Source: an uncultured Rhodanobacteraceae bacterium (GTDB lineage Bacteria; Pseudomonadota; Gammaproteobacteria; Xanthomonadales; SZUA-5). Taken from it: 13,891 nucleotides of DNA. Shown here one piece after another: positions 1-5,941 of the stretch. Each line of letters begins with the position of its first letter. Position 1 is the stretch's first letter. The stretch lies in contig CALEZI010000093.1 of the NCBI GenBank assembly GCA_937928755.1, positions 1-13,891 of the forward strand, read 5' to 3'. The position numbers were made by a program, and so were the translations under genes. The notes below the pieces were generated by a model. It was not told the origin of the DNA. It was given only the letters and a program-made list of their open reading frames with translations, and did no database searches.

Positions 1-22
1 TGACTGAGAGTAGGGTCATAGA

Positions 23-103
23 AGGTCACGTTGCTCGCGCAGCGAGCTACGTGACAGCAGAGATCGTTGTCACGTAGGCCGCTGCGCGGCCAACATGACC
101 TAC
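23..103. repeat. Palindromic intergenic repeat, family B, copy 1
   Basis: Two arms of about 33 bases face each other around a short spacer (arms near 23-55 and 69-103). Each arm starts or ends with a GGTCACGTTG / CAACATGACC type motif and has its own small inner palindrome around GCGCAGCG. The same layout recurs at 10936-11015. The copy ends 8 bases before the stop codon of the leftward sigma factor gene, so it lies immediately downstream of that gene and could form a hairpin at its transcript end. No reading frame in it looks coding. Confidence 0.8.
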
Positions 104-110
104 CCCACGG

Positions 111-782
111 CTACGGATGCCGCCCCATGCGCAAGGCGTGCCAATCGCGATCGGCGGTCAGCGGATCGACGCATAGCTCGGCGAGCTGTTCGCGCATCGC
201 ACCCGCCACGCGTTCCCGCAGGCGTTTGAGTTCTACGGCGAGCGTATTGGGCGGGATCCCGAGCGGCGCAGCGAGTTTCGCCAGTTCGCCACGCTCGGGC
301 GGTGAGGTCAGCAGGGGCAACATCGTGTCGTACAACGATGCGCGGTCGCGCTGCACGTAGGTCTGACGCAACTGCGCCAGCGCCTGCGCGGTCAGCGTCA
401 TCAGGAAGCGCGCGTCGAAGGCGCGTTCGGGATCGACTCCCGCCGAGGCCTCGGCGACCACCACCGTGTCGTCGATGGCATCCACCGGCAGTTGGCGACG
501 CTCACGCCAATGGCCTACGTGGCGCTTGAGCATCACCAGCAGAAAACCGCGAAAACTGCCGAATTCGGGGTCGGCGCGCGCGAACCAGGCGTGCTCATAA
601 CTCGATGCGAGGAAGCTCTGCAGCAGGTCTTCGGCATCGGAGGCGCCCACACGGGCACGCAGATAGGCGAGTATCGCCGGCCGATAAGCCTCCACCAGCG
701 TCCCGAAGGCTGCCCGTCGATCGTCCTGCGACAAAGCGGTGCCGCGAATCAGGTGCCACTGCGTCGAGGGGAAGTCGGCCAT
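111..782 (-). CDS. ECF-type RNA polymerase sigma factor (sigma-70 family)
   Basis: The 223-residue protein has the layout of an extracytoplasmic-function sigma factor, which directs RNA polymerase to a specific promoter set. Residues 22-95 resemble region 2, with the acidic stretch DAEDLLQSFL at 49-58 and a basic, aromatic run (KRHVGHWRERR) at 86-96 where the -10-binding segment is expected. Residues 166-197 (ELAKLAAPLGIPPNTLAVEL...) fit the region 4 helix-turn-helix. The N-terminus FPSTQW resembles a subgroup of long ECF factors known from myxobacteria, planctomycetes and some gammaproteobacteria. The start at 782 was chosen because homology-like sequence begins there; the frame stays open upstream to 1004 but reads as non-coding. 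There is no clear ribosome binding site. No anti-sigma factor is visible next to it. Family is fairly sure; the regulon is unknown. Confidence 0.8.
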   Translation of the reverse strand: MADFPSTQWHLIRGTALSQDDRRAAFGTLVEAYRPAILAYLRARVGASDAEDLLQSFLASSYEHAWFARADPEFGSFRGFLLVMLKRHVGHWRERRQLPVDAIDDTVVVAEASAGVDPERAFDARFLMTLTAQALAQLRQTYVQRDRASLYDTMLPLLTSPPERGELAKLAAPLGIPPNTLAVELKRLRERVAGAMREQLAELCVDPLTADRDWHALRMGRHP

Positions 783-990
783 GGCGCATGTTCGCAGATC
801 AGCAGCGCATTTTCCGTACTGGCGACAAGCAGAAATGGGGCAAGGGTCAGGGGGCAGGGGACCAACCTCGGCGCACGGTCTGACAATGACGCGAAGCTGG
901 ACCCCTGTACCCTGTCTATTGCACCGACAAGCGCACCGAAGCCCGGGCGACCCGAATTCCAGCAACCAACGACCACCAACCGACACCCAA

Positions 991-1374
991 ATGCTCGCCC
1001 TCACTGCCCTGCTGGTCCGCGACTACGATGAAGCCATCGCCTTTTTCACCGGTGCGCTGCGCATGGTGCTGATCGAGGACAGTCCGCGCGGCGAGGGCAA
1101 GCGCTGGGTGGTGGTGGGCGCCGCGTCGGGTCAGGGCGGGCAGTTGCTGCTGGCGCGCGCGGCGACGGCCGAACAGGAAGCGCGTATCGGCGATCAGACC
1201 GGCGGGCGGGTGGGCTGGTTTTTCCACAGCGAGCATTTCTGGTCCGACTACGACCATATGCGGGCGCAGGGAGTGCGCTTTGCCGAGGAACCACGCCACG
1301 AACCTTATGGCTGGGTCGTGGTGTTCCTCGATCTCTACGGCAATCGCTGGGACCTGCTGGAACAGCCGCTGTGA
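991..1374 (+). CDS. VOC (glyoxalase/bleomycin-resistance fold) family protein
   Basis: This 127-residue protein has the single-module pair of beta-alpha-beta-beta-beta repeats of the vicinal oxygen chelate superfamily. The opening LTALLVRDYDEAIAFFTGAL (residues 4-23) is the typical first strand and helix. The end VVVFLDLYGNRWDLLE (109-124) is the usual last strands, with Glu124 in the place of the conserved metal ligand. H79 and H82 lie in the mid segment FFHSEHFW. Members include glyoxalase I, dioxygenases and resistance proteins, so no substrate can be given. The ATG at 991 fits the domain start; the frame is open further upstream but that part is not domain-like. Its stop codon overlaps the start of the following membrane protein, so the two are very likely co-translated. 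The divergent sigma factor starts 208 bases upstream. Confidence 0.85.
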   Translation: MLALTALLVRDYDEAIAFFTGALRMVLIEDSPRGEGKRWVVVGAASGQGGQLLLARAATAEQEARIGDQTGGRVGWFFHSEHFWSDYDHMRAQGVRFAEEPRHEPYGWVVVFLDLYGNRWDLLEQPL

Positions 1375-2132
1375 CCACCTTGCTGCTGCTGAAGCTGTTG
1401 CTGGTGCCGACCTTGATCCTCGGTGTCACTCTGGCCGGTCGTCGCTGGGGACCGGACGTTGCGGGTTGGCTGTCGGCGTTTCCGATCCTGTCGGGGCCGA
1501 TATTGCTGATCATCGCGCTGGAGCAGGGCCCGGATTTTGCTGCGGCCGCCGCGCACGGCACGTTGCTCGCAGTGCTGGCGATCCTGGTGTTCAGCCTCGC
1601 CTACGCGTGGGCAGCGCAGCGCAGAAGTTGGCCGGACTGCATGTTCATCGCCTTGTTCCTGTACGCCCTGGCGGTGCTCGGATTGCGCCGACTGGACACC
1701 AGCCTGACGGTGTCCTTCGTCAGCGTGATCGCCGCGCTGCTGCTGGTGCCGCTGGCGTTTCCCGGCGTGCCGCGCTGGGTGACCGGACGAGTGACTGGCA
1801 ACGATCTGCCGTGGCGCATGGGCAGCGCCGCAGCGCTGGTGCTGCTGGTGACCTGGGGCGCAACGTACCTTGGGCCGCGCCTCAGTGGATTGCTGGCGAT
1901 GTTCCCGGTGATGAGCACGGTGCTGGTCGGTTTCTCGCATCGACAGTCGGGCGGTGCCTTCGCCACCCGATTGCTGCGCGGGATGGTCTGGGGCTACTTT
2001 TCGTTTGCGTGTTTCTGCGCGGTGCTGGCACTGACGCTGGCGGAGATGGGGATTGCAAAGTCTTTCTCGTTGGCGCTGGTGGTGGCGTTTGCGGTGCATG
2101 TGGTCACGCGGCGGTTTGTGCCGAAGACCTAG
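1371..2132 (+). CDS. Polytopic inner-membrane protein with internal duplication, function unknown
   Basis: The 253-residue product is almost entirely hydrophobic, with about eight or nine predicted membrane segments (roughly 3-22, 33-51, 62-80, 90-104, 112-130, 150-167, 173-188, 203-224 and 230-246). The two halves resemble each other: GPDVAGWLSAFPILSGPIL at 27-45 aligns with GPRLSGLLAMFPVMSTVL at 168-185, sharing GP, SG/AG, FP and a following Ser. This indicates duplication of a roughly four-helix unit, as in many small transporters. The start is GTG at 1371 inside the sequence GTGA, overlapping the VOC gene's stop by 4 bases, which favours translational coupling. I cannot assign a family. 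Transport or a membrane chaperone role is conceivable, but nothing in the sequence proves it. Confidence 0.8.
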   Translation: MTTLLLLKLLLVPTLILGVTLAGRRWGPDVAGWLSAFPILSGPILLIIALEQGPDFAAAAAHGTLLAVLAILVFSLAYAWAAQRRSWPDCMFIALFLYALAVLGLRRLDTSLTVSFVSVIAALLLVPLAFPGVPRWVTGRVTGNDLPWRMGSAAALVLLVTWGATYLGPRLSGLLAMFPVMSTVLVGFSHRQSGGAFATRLLRGMVWGYFSFACFCAVLALTLAEMGIAKSFSLALVVAFAVHVVTRRFVPKT

Positions 2133-2160
2133 CGCGCGATGGTCGGGTGCCGACTTTCGC

Positions 2161-2237
2161 TCTGGTGGGTCCAGACTTGTCTGGACGCTCTTGGCCGGCT
2201 TGGGGGAAAGCGTCCAGACAAGTCTGGACCCACCAGA
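2161..2237. repeat. Paired REP-like palindrome (BIME-like), family A, copy 1
   Basis: Two 29-base arms are perfect reverse complements (2161-2189 and 2209-2237), separated by a 19-base spacer. Each arm carries GTGG followed by its own palindrome GTCCAGACTTGTCTGGAC, so the element is a palindrome of palindromes. This is the plan of bacterial REP pairs mobilised by RAYT-type transposases (GTGG-type foot plus hairpin, two in opposite orientation). It lies between the membrane protein gene and the glutathione transferase gene. Confidence 0.88.
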
Positions 2238-2260
2238 GCAACAGCAATGCAAGGGAACCC

Positions 2261-2297
2261 GAAAAGCTCGCGGGGTGAACCCGCTCCCACAAGAGCT
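2261..2297 (-). repeat. Single REP-like element of a second class (GTGGGAGCGGG type)
   Basis: Read on the minus strand this is TTGTGGGAGCGGGTTCACCC followed by CGCGAGCTTTTC. It has a GTGG foot, then a short hairpin GCGGG/CCCGC around a 5-base loop. This matches the general form of REP sequences common in Pseudomonas and Xanthomonadales. It is only 23 bases from the family A pair at 2161-2237 but has an unrelated hairpin. It is the only copy of this class in the window. Confidence 0.6.
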
Positions 2298-2350
2298 GCC
2301 GGCTTGACCGCTATGCTCTGACCGACTGCCACACCATCAACCAACGCCCC

Positions 2351-2956
2351 ATGCTCACTCTGCACGGCGACCACCGCTCCGGCAACTGCTACAAGATCGA
2401 GCTCGCACTGGCGCAGCTCGGTCTCGACTATCGCTTCGTCGATGTCGACATTTTGCGCGGCCAGTCGCGAACGCCGGAATTCCTCGTGCTGAACGCCAAT
2501 GGCAAGATCCCGCTGTTGCAGCTTGCCGATGGCCGCTGCCTGGCGGAGTCCAACGCGATCCTGTGTTACCTCGCGGACGGCACGCCGCTGTGGCCGGCGG
2601 AACGCTACGCTCGCGCGCAGGTGTTGCAGTGGCTGTTCTTCGAGCAGTACAGCCACGAGCCCTACATCGCCACCGCACGTTTCATTGTGCAGTACCTCGG
2701 TCGACCGCCCGAACGTGCCGTGGACCTAGCGGCAAAAATGGCGCCCGGTCGCCGAGCGCTGGCGGTGATGGAGCAGCAGTTGGCCGTACAGCCGTTTTTC
2801 TGCGACGCGGGCTACACGATTGCCGACATCGCGCTCTACGCGTACACGCATGTCGCCGACGAGGGCGATTTCGATCTGTCGGCGTATCCGGCGATTGGTG
2901 CGTGGCTGCAGCGAGTGCGTGAGCAGCCGGGGCATGTGGCGATGATCGGCGGCTGA
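2351..2956 (+). CDS. Glutathione S-transferase family protein
   Basis: A 201-residue protein of normal length for a cytosolic glutathione transferase, an enzyme class that conjugates glutathione to electrophiles or uses it for reduction or isomerisation. The N-terminal thioredoxin-like domain (1-77) has Ser10 in the catalytic position (DHRSGNCYKI). It has NGKIPLL at 50-56, with the conserved cis-proline Pro54, and ESNAI at 66-70, the glutathione gamma-glutamyl contact. The C-terminal helical domain has the N-capping motif TIADIALYAYTH at 156-167, typical of the fold. The ATG at 2351 begins directly at the first beta strand; there is no recognisable ribosome binding site before it. It appears monocistronic, bounded by repeats on both sides. 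Family is sure; substrate and subclass are not. Confidence 0.92.
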   Translation: MLTLHGDHRSGNCYKIELALAQLGLDYRFVDVDILRGQSRTPEFLVLNANGKIPLLQLADGRCLAESNAILCYLADGTPLWPAERYARAQVLQWLFFEQYSHEPYIATARFIVQYLGRPPERAVDLAAKMAPGRRALAVMEQQLAVQPFFCDAGYTIADIALYAYTHVADEGDFDLSAYPAIGAWLQRVREQPGHVAMIGG

Positions 2957-3015
2957 GACAGGCGTCATTCCGAGTGACCTGCCTCGGGACGGAGCCGCAC
3001 ACGATTCAAGAACCT

Positions 3016-3130
3016 CGTCTTTGCGAGAAGCGCAGCGACGAAGCAATCCAGTGACTTCATGTTGTCGTGACGGAATGCCGCAAAACCAGGAAGTGTCGCT
3101 GGATTACTTCGCTGCGCTCGCAATGACGAG
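3016..3130. repeat. MITE-like inverted repeat (GCGAG...AAGCAATCCAG type)
   Basis: The left arm (about 3016-3054) contains TTTGCGAG, GCGCAGCGACGAAGCAATCC and AG. The right arm (about 3094-3130) is its imperfect reverse complement, ending CTGGATTACTTCGCTGCGCT then CGCAATGACGAG. This motif closely resembles a short non-autonomous inverted repeat seen in many unrelated bacterial genomes. A partial related motif (CGTCATTCCGAG, 2963-2974) lies just to the left. The element fills most of the 285-base gap between the glutathione transferase gene and pyrE; I see no gene there. Confidence 0.75.
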
Positions 3131-3241
3131 CGGCATGGCATGTGTGCATTTCCGGAAATGGAAGACGAATCTCTCAATGACGGACGAGCGGGCCTGCCAA
3201 TGCGATCATCGGGTCCGGTCCAATCTTCGTGTCTGCCGCCC

Positions 3242-3880
3242 ATGTCTTTCCGCAACGAGTTCCTCGATCTGGCGCTGCGTCTGAACGTGCTTCGCTTCGG
3301 CGAGTTCACGCTGAAGAGTGGCCGCGTCAGCCCGTATTTCTTCAACGCCGGCTTGATCAACAGCGGCGCTGCGCTGGCCGCGCTCGGTCGCGCTTATGCG
3401 CAGACGCTGGTCGATCACGCGCTTGGGTTCGACATGCTGTTCGGCCCGGCCTACAAGGGCATCGCGCTCGCCAGCGCCAGCGCCATCGCGCTTGCCGATA
3501 CCCATGGACGTGACGTGCCGTTCGCGTTCAACCGCAAGGAAGCCAAGGATCACGGCGAGGGTGGTTTGCTGATCGGCGCGCCGCTGGCCGGCCGCGTGGT
3601 GATCGTCGACGATGTCATCAGCGCCGGTACCAGCGTGCGCGAATCGGTGGCGCTGATTCGCGCGGCCGGCGCCACACCGGCCGCGGTGCTGATCGCACTG
3701 GATCGCCAGGAACGTGGGCAGGGCGCGCAATCGGCCGCCGACGAAGTGCGCGGGGAGTACGGCATACCGGTTCTGGCAATCGCCAATCTGACCGAATTGC
3801 TCGGCTATGTGGCGGGCAAGCCGGAGCTGGCTGCAGTATTGCCGCGGCTTGAGGCGTATCGGGCGCAGTACGGCGTGTAG
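3242..3880 (+). CDS. pyrE: Orotate phosphoribosyltransferase
   Basis: The enzyme joins orotate to PRPP to give orotidine 5'-phosphate, the fifth step of de novo pyrimidine synthesis, in the cytoplasm. The 212-residue length is normal for the bacterial family. The N-terminus has FGEFTLKSGRVSPYFFNAG (19-37), the orotate-side signature. FGPAYKGI (67-74) and the flexible catalytic loop FNRKEAKDHGEGG (96-108, with Lys102 and His104) follow. The PRPP-binding motif VVIVDDVISAGTS is at 119-131. The ATG at 3242 gives the usual family start; the frame is open to 3140 but the extra residues are unlike the family. No strong ribosome binding site is seen. It stands alone between repeats, so is probably a single transcription unit. 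Confidence 0.96.
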   Translation: MSFRNEFLDLALRLNVLRFGEFTLKSGRVSPYFFNAGLINSGAALAALGRAYAQTLVDHALGFDMLFGPAYKGIALASASAIALADTHGRDVPFAFNRKEAKDHGEGGLLIGAPLAGRVVIVDDVISAGTSVRESVALIRAAGATPAAVLIALDRQERGQGAQSAADEVRGEYGIPVLAIANLTELLGYVAGKPELAAVLPRLEAYRAQYGV

Positions 3881-3885
3881 CTCCA

Positions 3886-3957
3886 GGTGGGTCCGGGCTT
3901 GTCCGGACGCGTCTTGCTCTGTTGCCGGGAAAGCGTCCAGACATGTCTGGACCCACC
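3886..3957. repeat. Paired REP-like palindrome, family A, copy 2
   Basis: Arms near 3886-3910 and 3933-3957 face each other just downstream of pyrE. The left palindrome reads GTCCGGGCTTGTCCGGAC and the right GTCCAGACATGTCTGGAC. Compared with the consensus, the left copy changes an A-T stem pair to G-C on both sides, which keeps the hairpin. The position six bases after the pyrE stop suggests it may also act as a transcript 3' end structure. Confidence 0.85.
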
Positions 3958-3973
3958 AAGGTCACCAGCAAGA

Positions 3974-4094
3974 AGCGGTGTTGCTTGTTGGTGTTGGCGT
4001 CGGTAGAGCAAAGATGGCGGCCTTGGGCTTTTTTCTACACCGACACCAACAAACAGCACCGCTTACCAACACCGACACCAGGAACCAACACCAG
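3974..4094. repeat. Imperfect inverted repeat (family C) upstream of yajQ
   Basis: The left arm 3974-4006 (AGCGGTGTTGCTTGTTGGTG onward) and the right arm 4035-4063 are imperfect reverse complements; the left arm carries a 4-base insertion. The 28-base spacer holds a run of six T at 4029-4034. A further direct copy of the right-arm motif ACCAACACCGACACCA follows at 4065-4080, then a shorter ACCAACACCAG near 4084-4094. It is unrelated in sequence to families A and B and occurs once in this window. Confidence 0.7.
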
Positions 4095-4109
4095 CTTCCC
4101 CGGGACTCG

Positions 4110-4115
4110 TAGAAT
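4110..4115 (+). promoter_or_regulatory. Possible -10 element for the yajQ cluster
   Basis: TAGAAT differs from the consensus TATAAT at one base and ends 27 bases before the yajQ start codon, leaving room for a short leader. No convincing -35 hexamer is seen at the right distance; repeat family C occupies that area. The call is from pattern only. Confidence 0.35.
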
Positions 4116-4142
4116 CGCGGCCTTGCTACCGCAGGCCACACC

Positions 4143-4625
4143 ATGCCCTCCTTCGACATCGTTTCCGAATGCGACAAGCAGGAAGTCCGCAATGCGGTCG
4201 ACCAGGCCAATCGCGAGCTGGTCAATCGCTTTGACTTCCGGGGTACCGGCTGCGCCTTCGAACAGGACGAGTTCGTGATCACCATGAAGGGGCAGAGCGA
4301 GTACCAGTTGAAGCAGATGCTGGAGATCCTCAAGCCGCGGCTGATCGCGCGGGGTATCGACATGCGCTGCGCGGAGCTTGCCGATGCGGAGAGTAACGTC
4401 GCGGCGGCGCGGCAGAAGGTCACGTTGAAGCAGGGTATCGACCAGAAGAACGCCAAGGACATCATCAAGCGCATCAAGGACGCCAAGCTCAAGGTCGAGG
4501 CGCAGATCAACGCGGAGAAGGTGCGCGTGTCGGCCAAGAAGCGCGACGACCTGCAGACGGTCATCGCGCTGCTGCGTGCGGCCGAGCTCGAATTGCCGCT
4601 GCAATTCGAGAACTTCCGGGATTGA
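4143..4625 (+). CDS. yajQ: YajQ family nucleotide-binding protein (DUF520), probable cyclic-di-GMP effector
   Basis: The 160-residue protein matches the YajQ family over its full length. It opens with MPSFDIVSECDKQEVRNAVD (residues 1-20) and has NRFDFRGT at 28-35, followed later by KVTLKQGIDQKNAKDIIKRI (92-111). It ends with LPLQFENFRD, the usual C-terminus. Family members bind nucleotides and nucleic acid; the Xanthomonas member is known as a cyclic-di-GMP receptor that controls virulence genes through partner proteins. Whether this one binds cyclic-di-GMP is inference. The ATG at 4143 has no clear ribosome binding site. It is followed after 22 bases by arfB, so the two are likely co-transcribed. 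A large diguanylate cyclase lies about 1.3 kb downstream on the other strand. Confidence 0.95.
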   Translation: MPSFDIVSECDKQEVRNAVDQANRELVNRFDFRGTGCAFEQDEFVITMKGQSEYQLKQMLEILKPRLIARGIDMRCAELADAESNVAAARQKVTLKQGIDQKNAKDIIKRIKDAKLKVEAQINAEKVRVSAKKRDDLQTVIALLRAAELELPLQFENFRD

Positions 4626-4635
4626 ACGGGTTCGT

Positions 4636-4639
4636 GAGG
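4636..4639 (+). promoter_or_regulatory. Ribosome binding site deciding the TTG start of arfB
   Basis: GAGG sits eight bases before TTG at 4648, immediately after the yajQ stop codon. It supports the TTG start over the in-frame ATG at 4576, which would put 24 unrelated residues in front of the domain and overlap yajQ. Confidence 0.55.
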
Positions 4640-4647
4640 CATTCAGC

Positions 4648-5088
4648 TTGAACGCGCCCGTCGCCGAGTACGAGGTCATTCCCGGCATCAACCTCAAGGA
4701 CGATGAACTGGTCGAACGCTTTGTGCGCTCGTCCGGCCCCGGTGGCCAGAACGTCAACAAGGTATCGAGTGCGGTCGAATTGCGCTTCGACGTACAGGGC
4801 TCGCCGTCACTGCCGGACTGGCTGAAGGCCCGCGTGCTCGCTGCACGAGATCGCCGGCTGACCAACGACGGTGTCCTGGTGCTGCAAGCGCAGCGTTTTC
4901 GCACCCTGGAGCGCAATCGCGCCGATGCCCGGGAGCGCCTGCTGGCGTTGCTGCGAACGCACACCATCGAACAGAAGAAGCGCATCGCCACCAAGCCGAG
5001 CAAGGCGTCCAACCGTCGACGCATCGAAGCCAAGAAGGCACGTGCCAGCACCAAGCAGTTGCGCGGCAGCCGGGGCATCGACGAATGA
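4648..5088 (+). CDS. arfB: Alternative ribosome-rescue factor ArfB (YaeJ), peptidyl-tRNA hydrolase
   Basis: ArfB frees ribosomes stalled at the 3' end of non-stop mRNAs by hydrolysing peptidyl-tRNA, independently of tmRNA. With the TTG start the product is 146 residues, close to the 140 of E. coli YaeJ. The catalytic GGQ motif is at 32-34 in RSSGPGGQNVNKVSSAVELR (27-46). ELNR-like sequence RTLERNRADARERL follows at 85-98. The basic C-terminal tail (about 106-141: KKRIATKPSKASNRRRIEAK and onward) is the part that enters the empty mRNA channel in known structures. It lacks the extra domains of release factors RF1 and RF2, so it is not a decoding release factor. Its stop overlaps the next gene's start in ATGA. 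The gene follows yajQ by 22 bases. Confidence 0.93.
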   Translation: MNAPVAEYEVIPGINLKDDELVERFVRSSGPGGQNVNKVSSAVELRFDVQGSPSLPDWLKARVLAARDRRLTNDGVLVLQAQRFRTLERNRADARERLLALLRTHTIEQKKRIATKPSKASNRRRIEAKKARASTKQLRGSRGIDE

Positions 5089-5711
5089 GCGCAACCCTGC
5101 GGGACAAGCTGATTGCGGTGCCGCCATCGGCGCCGGTCATTCGTGGACAGGGATTCGTCCGTTGGCTAGCCAGCACGATCATTCGTTGTTCGTTGTGGCG
5201 TCTGGTCGGCGAGTTTCCGAATCAGGCGAAGCTGGTGGCGATTGCCGCTCCGCACAGCTCCAATTGGGACGGCATCATCGGCATCTCGTTCGCCTACGCG
5301 CTCGGCGTCCGTGCCACCTGGATGGGCAAGAATTCGCTGTTCAGGCCAGGCCTGGATCGTCTGATGCGCGGACTCGGCGGCATCCCGACCGACCGCAGCA
5401 ATCCGCGTGGCGCGGTCGGCCAGATGGCCGAGATGGTGCGAACGACCGGCGATCCGCTGTGGCTGTTCCTGGCCCCCGAGGGTACACGCAAGGCGGTGCA
5501 CAAATGGCGTACCGGCTTCTGGCACATCGCCAGCGAGGCCGGCGTACCAATCCTGCTGGTCGCGATCGACTACCCCAGGCGCACCTTTGTGGTCGGTCCG
5601 CTGTTCTACCCGACCGGCGACAAGGAGCGAGATCTTCAGGCGCTGTATGACTGGTATCGGCCGTTCGAGGGCAAGCACGGCAAGAGCGGGTTGCCGCTGT
5701 CGGCGCAGTAG
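5085..5711 (+). CDS. PlsC-like 1-acyl-sn-glycerol-3-phosphate acyltransferase family protein
   Basis: The 208-residue protein has the LPLAT/AGPAT motifs. HSSNWD at 57-62 is the catalytic HX4D box. GKNSLFRPGLDRLMRGLGGI (81-100) fits the second, substrate-side motif, PEGTR at 131-135 is the EGTR phosphate-binding motif, and GVPILLVAIDYPRRT (153-167) fits the fourth block. Such enzymes transfer an acyl chain from acyl-ACP or acyl-CoA to a glycerolipid or related acceptor at the inner membrane. The protein is shorter than typical PlsC (about 240) and has only weakly hydrophobic N-terminal sequence, so it may use another acceptor. The ATG at 5085 overlaps the arfB stop codon, which points to coupled translation within a yajQ-arfB-acyltransferase unit. 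The role within that unit is unclear. Confidence 0.87.
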   Translation: MSATLRDKLIAVPPSAPVIRGQGFVRWLASTIIRCSLWRLVGEFPNQAKLVAIAAPHSSNWDGIIGISFAYALGVRATWMGKNSLFRPGLDRLMRGLGGIPTDRSNPRGAVGQMAEMVRTTGDPLWLFLAPEGTRKAVHKWRTGFWHIASEAGVPILLVAIDYPRRTFVVGPLFYPTGDKERDLQALYDWYRPFEGKHGKSGLPLSAQ

Positions 5712-5714
5712 CCC

Positions 5715-5806
5715 GCTTCTGTGGGTCCAGACTTGTCCGGACGCTTTTCCAGCATTGAAGCGGGGGAGCGTCCAGACAAGTCTGGACCCATCAAGAGCTT
5801 GCACCG
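5715..5806. repeat. 92-bp duplicated unit, first copy, containing family A pair
   Basis: This unit includes a full family A paired palindrome at 5721-5791 plus flanks GCTTCT and TCAAGAGCTTGCACCG. It matches 5829-5920 at 91 of 92 positions by eye; the difference is CCGG against CTGG in the left palindrome at position 5738, where this copy has lost one stem pair. The unit lies directly after the acyltransferase stop, in the gap between two convergent genes. Confidence 0.9.
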
Positions 5807-5828
5807 CTCATGACCGGCTTCTGATCTT

Positions 5829-5920
5829 GCTTCTGTGGGTCCAGACTTGTCTGGACGCTTTTCCAGCATTGAAGCGGGGGAGCGTCCAGACAAGTCTGGA
5901 CCCATCAAGAGCTTGCACCG
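5829..5920. repeat. 92-bp duplicated unit, second copy, containing family A pair
   Basis: Second copy of the unit above, with the family A pair at 5835-5905 and the intact consensus palindrome GTCCAGACTTGTCTGGAC in both arms. The copies are separated by 22 bases, giving a period of 114 bases. It ends 21 bases before the stop codon of the leftward diguanylate cyclase, so it may serve as a shared terminator structure for both convergent genes; there is no long T run on either side. Confidence 0.9.
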
Positions 5921-5941
5921 TGCGGGCACTGCCCCGTGCCC

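Noticed and set aside
784..990. Extended N-terminus of the VOC protein from an ATG at 739
   Set aside because: The added residues overlap the sigma factor gene and the intergenic region and do not resemble the VOC fold, which starts at 991.
5715..5920. Intrinsic terminators for the two convergent genes
   Set aside because: The hairpins are strong but no T run follows on either strand, so only a possible role as an end structure is noted.
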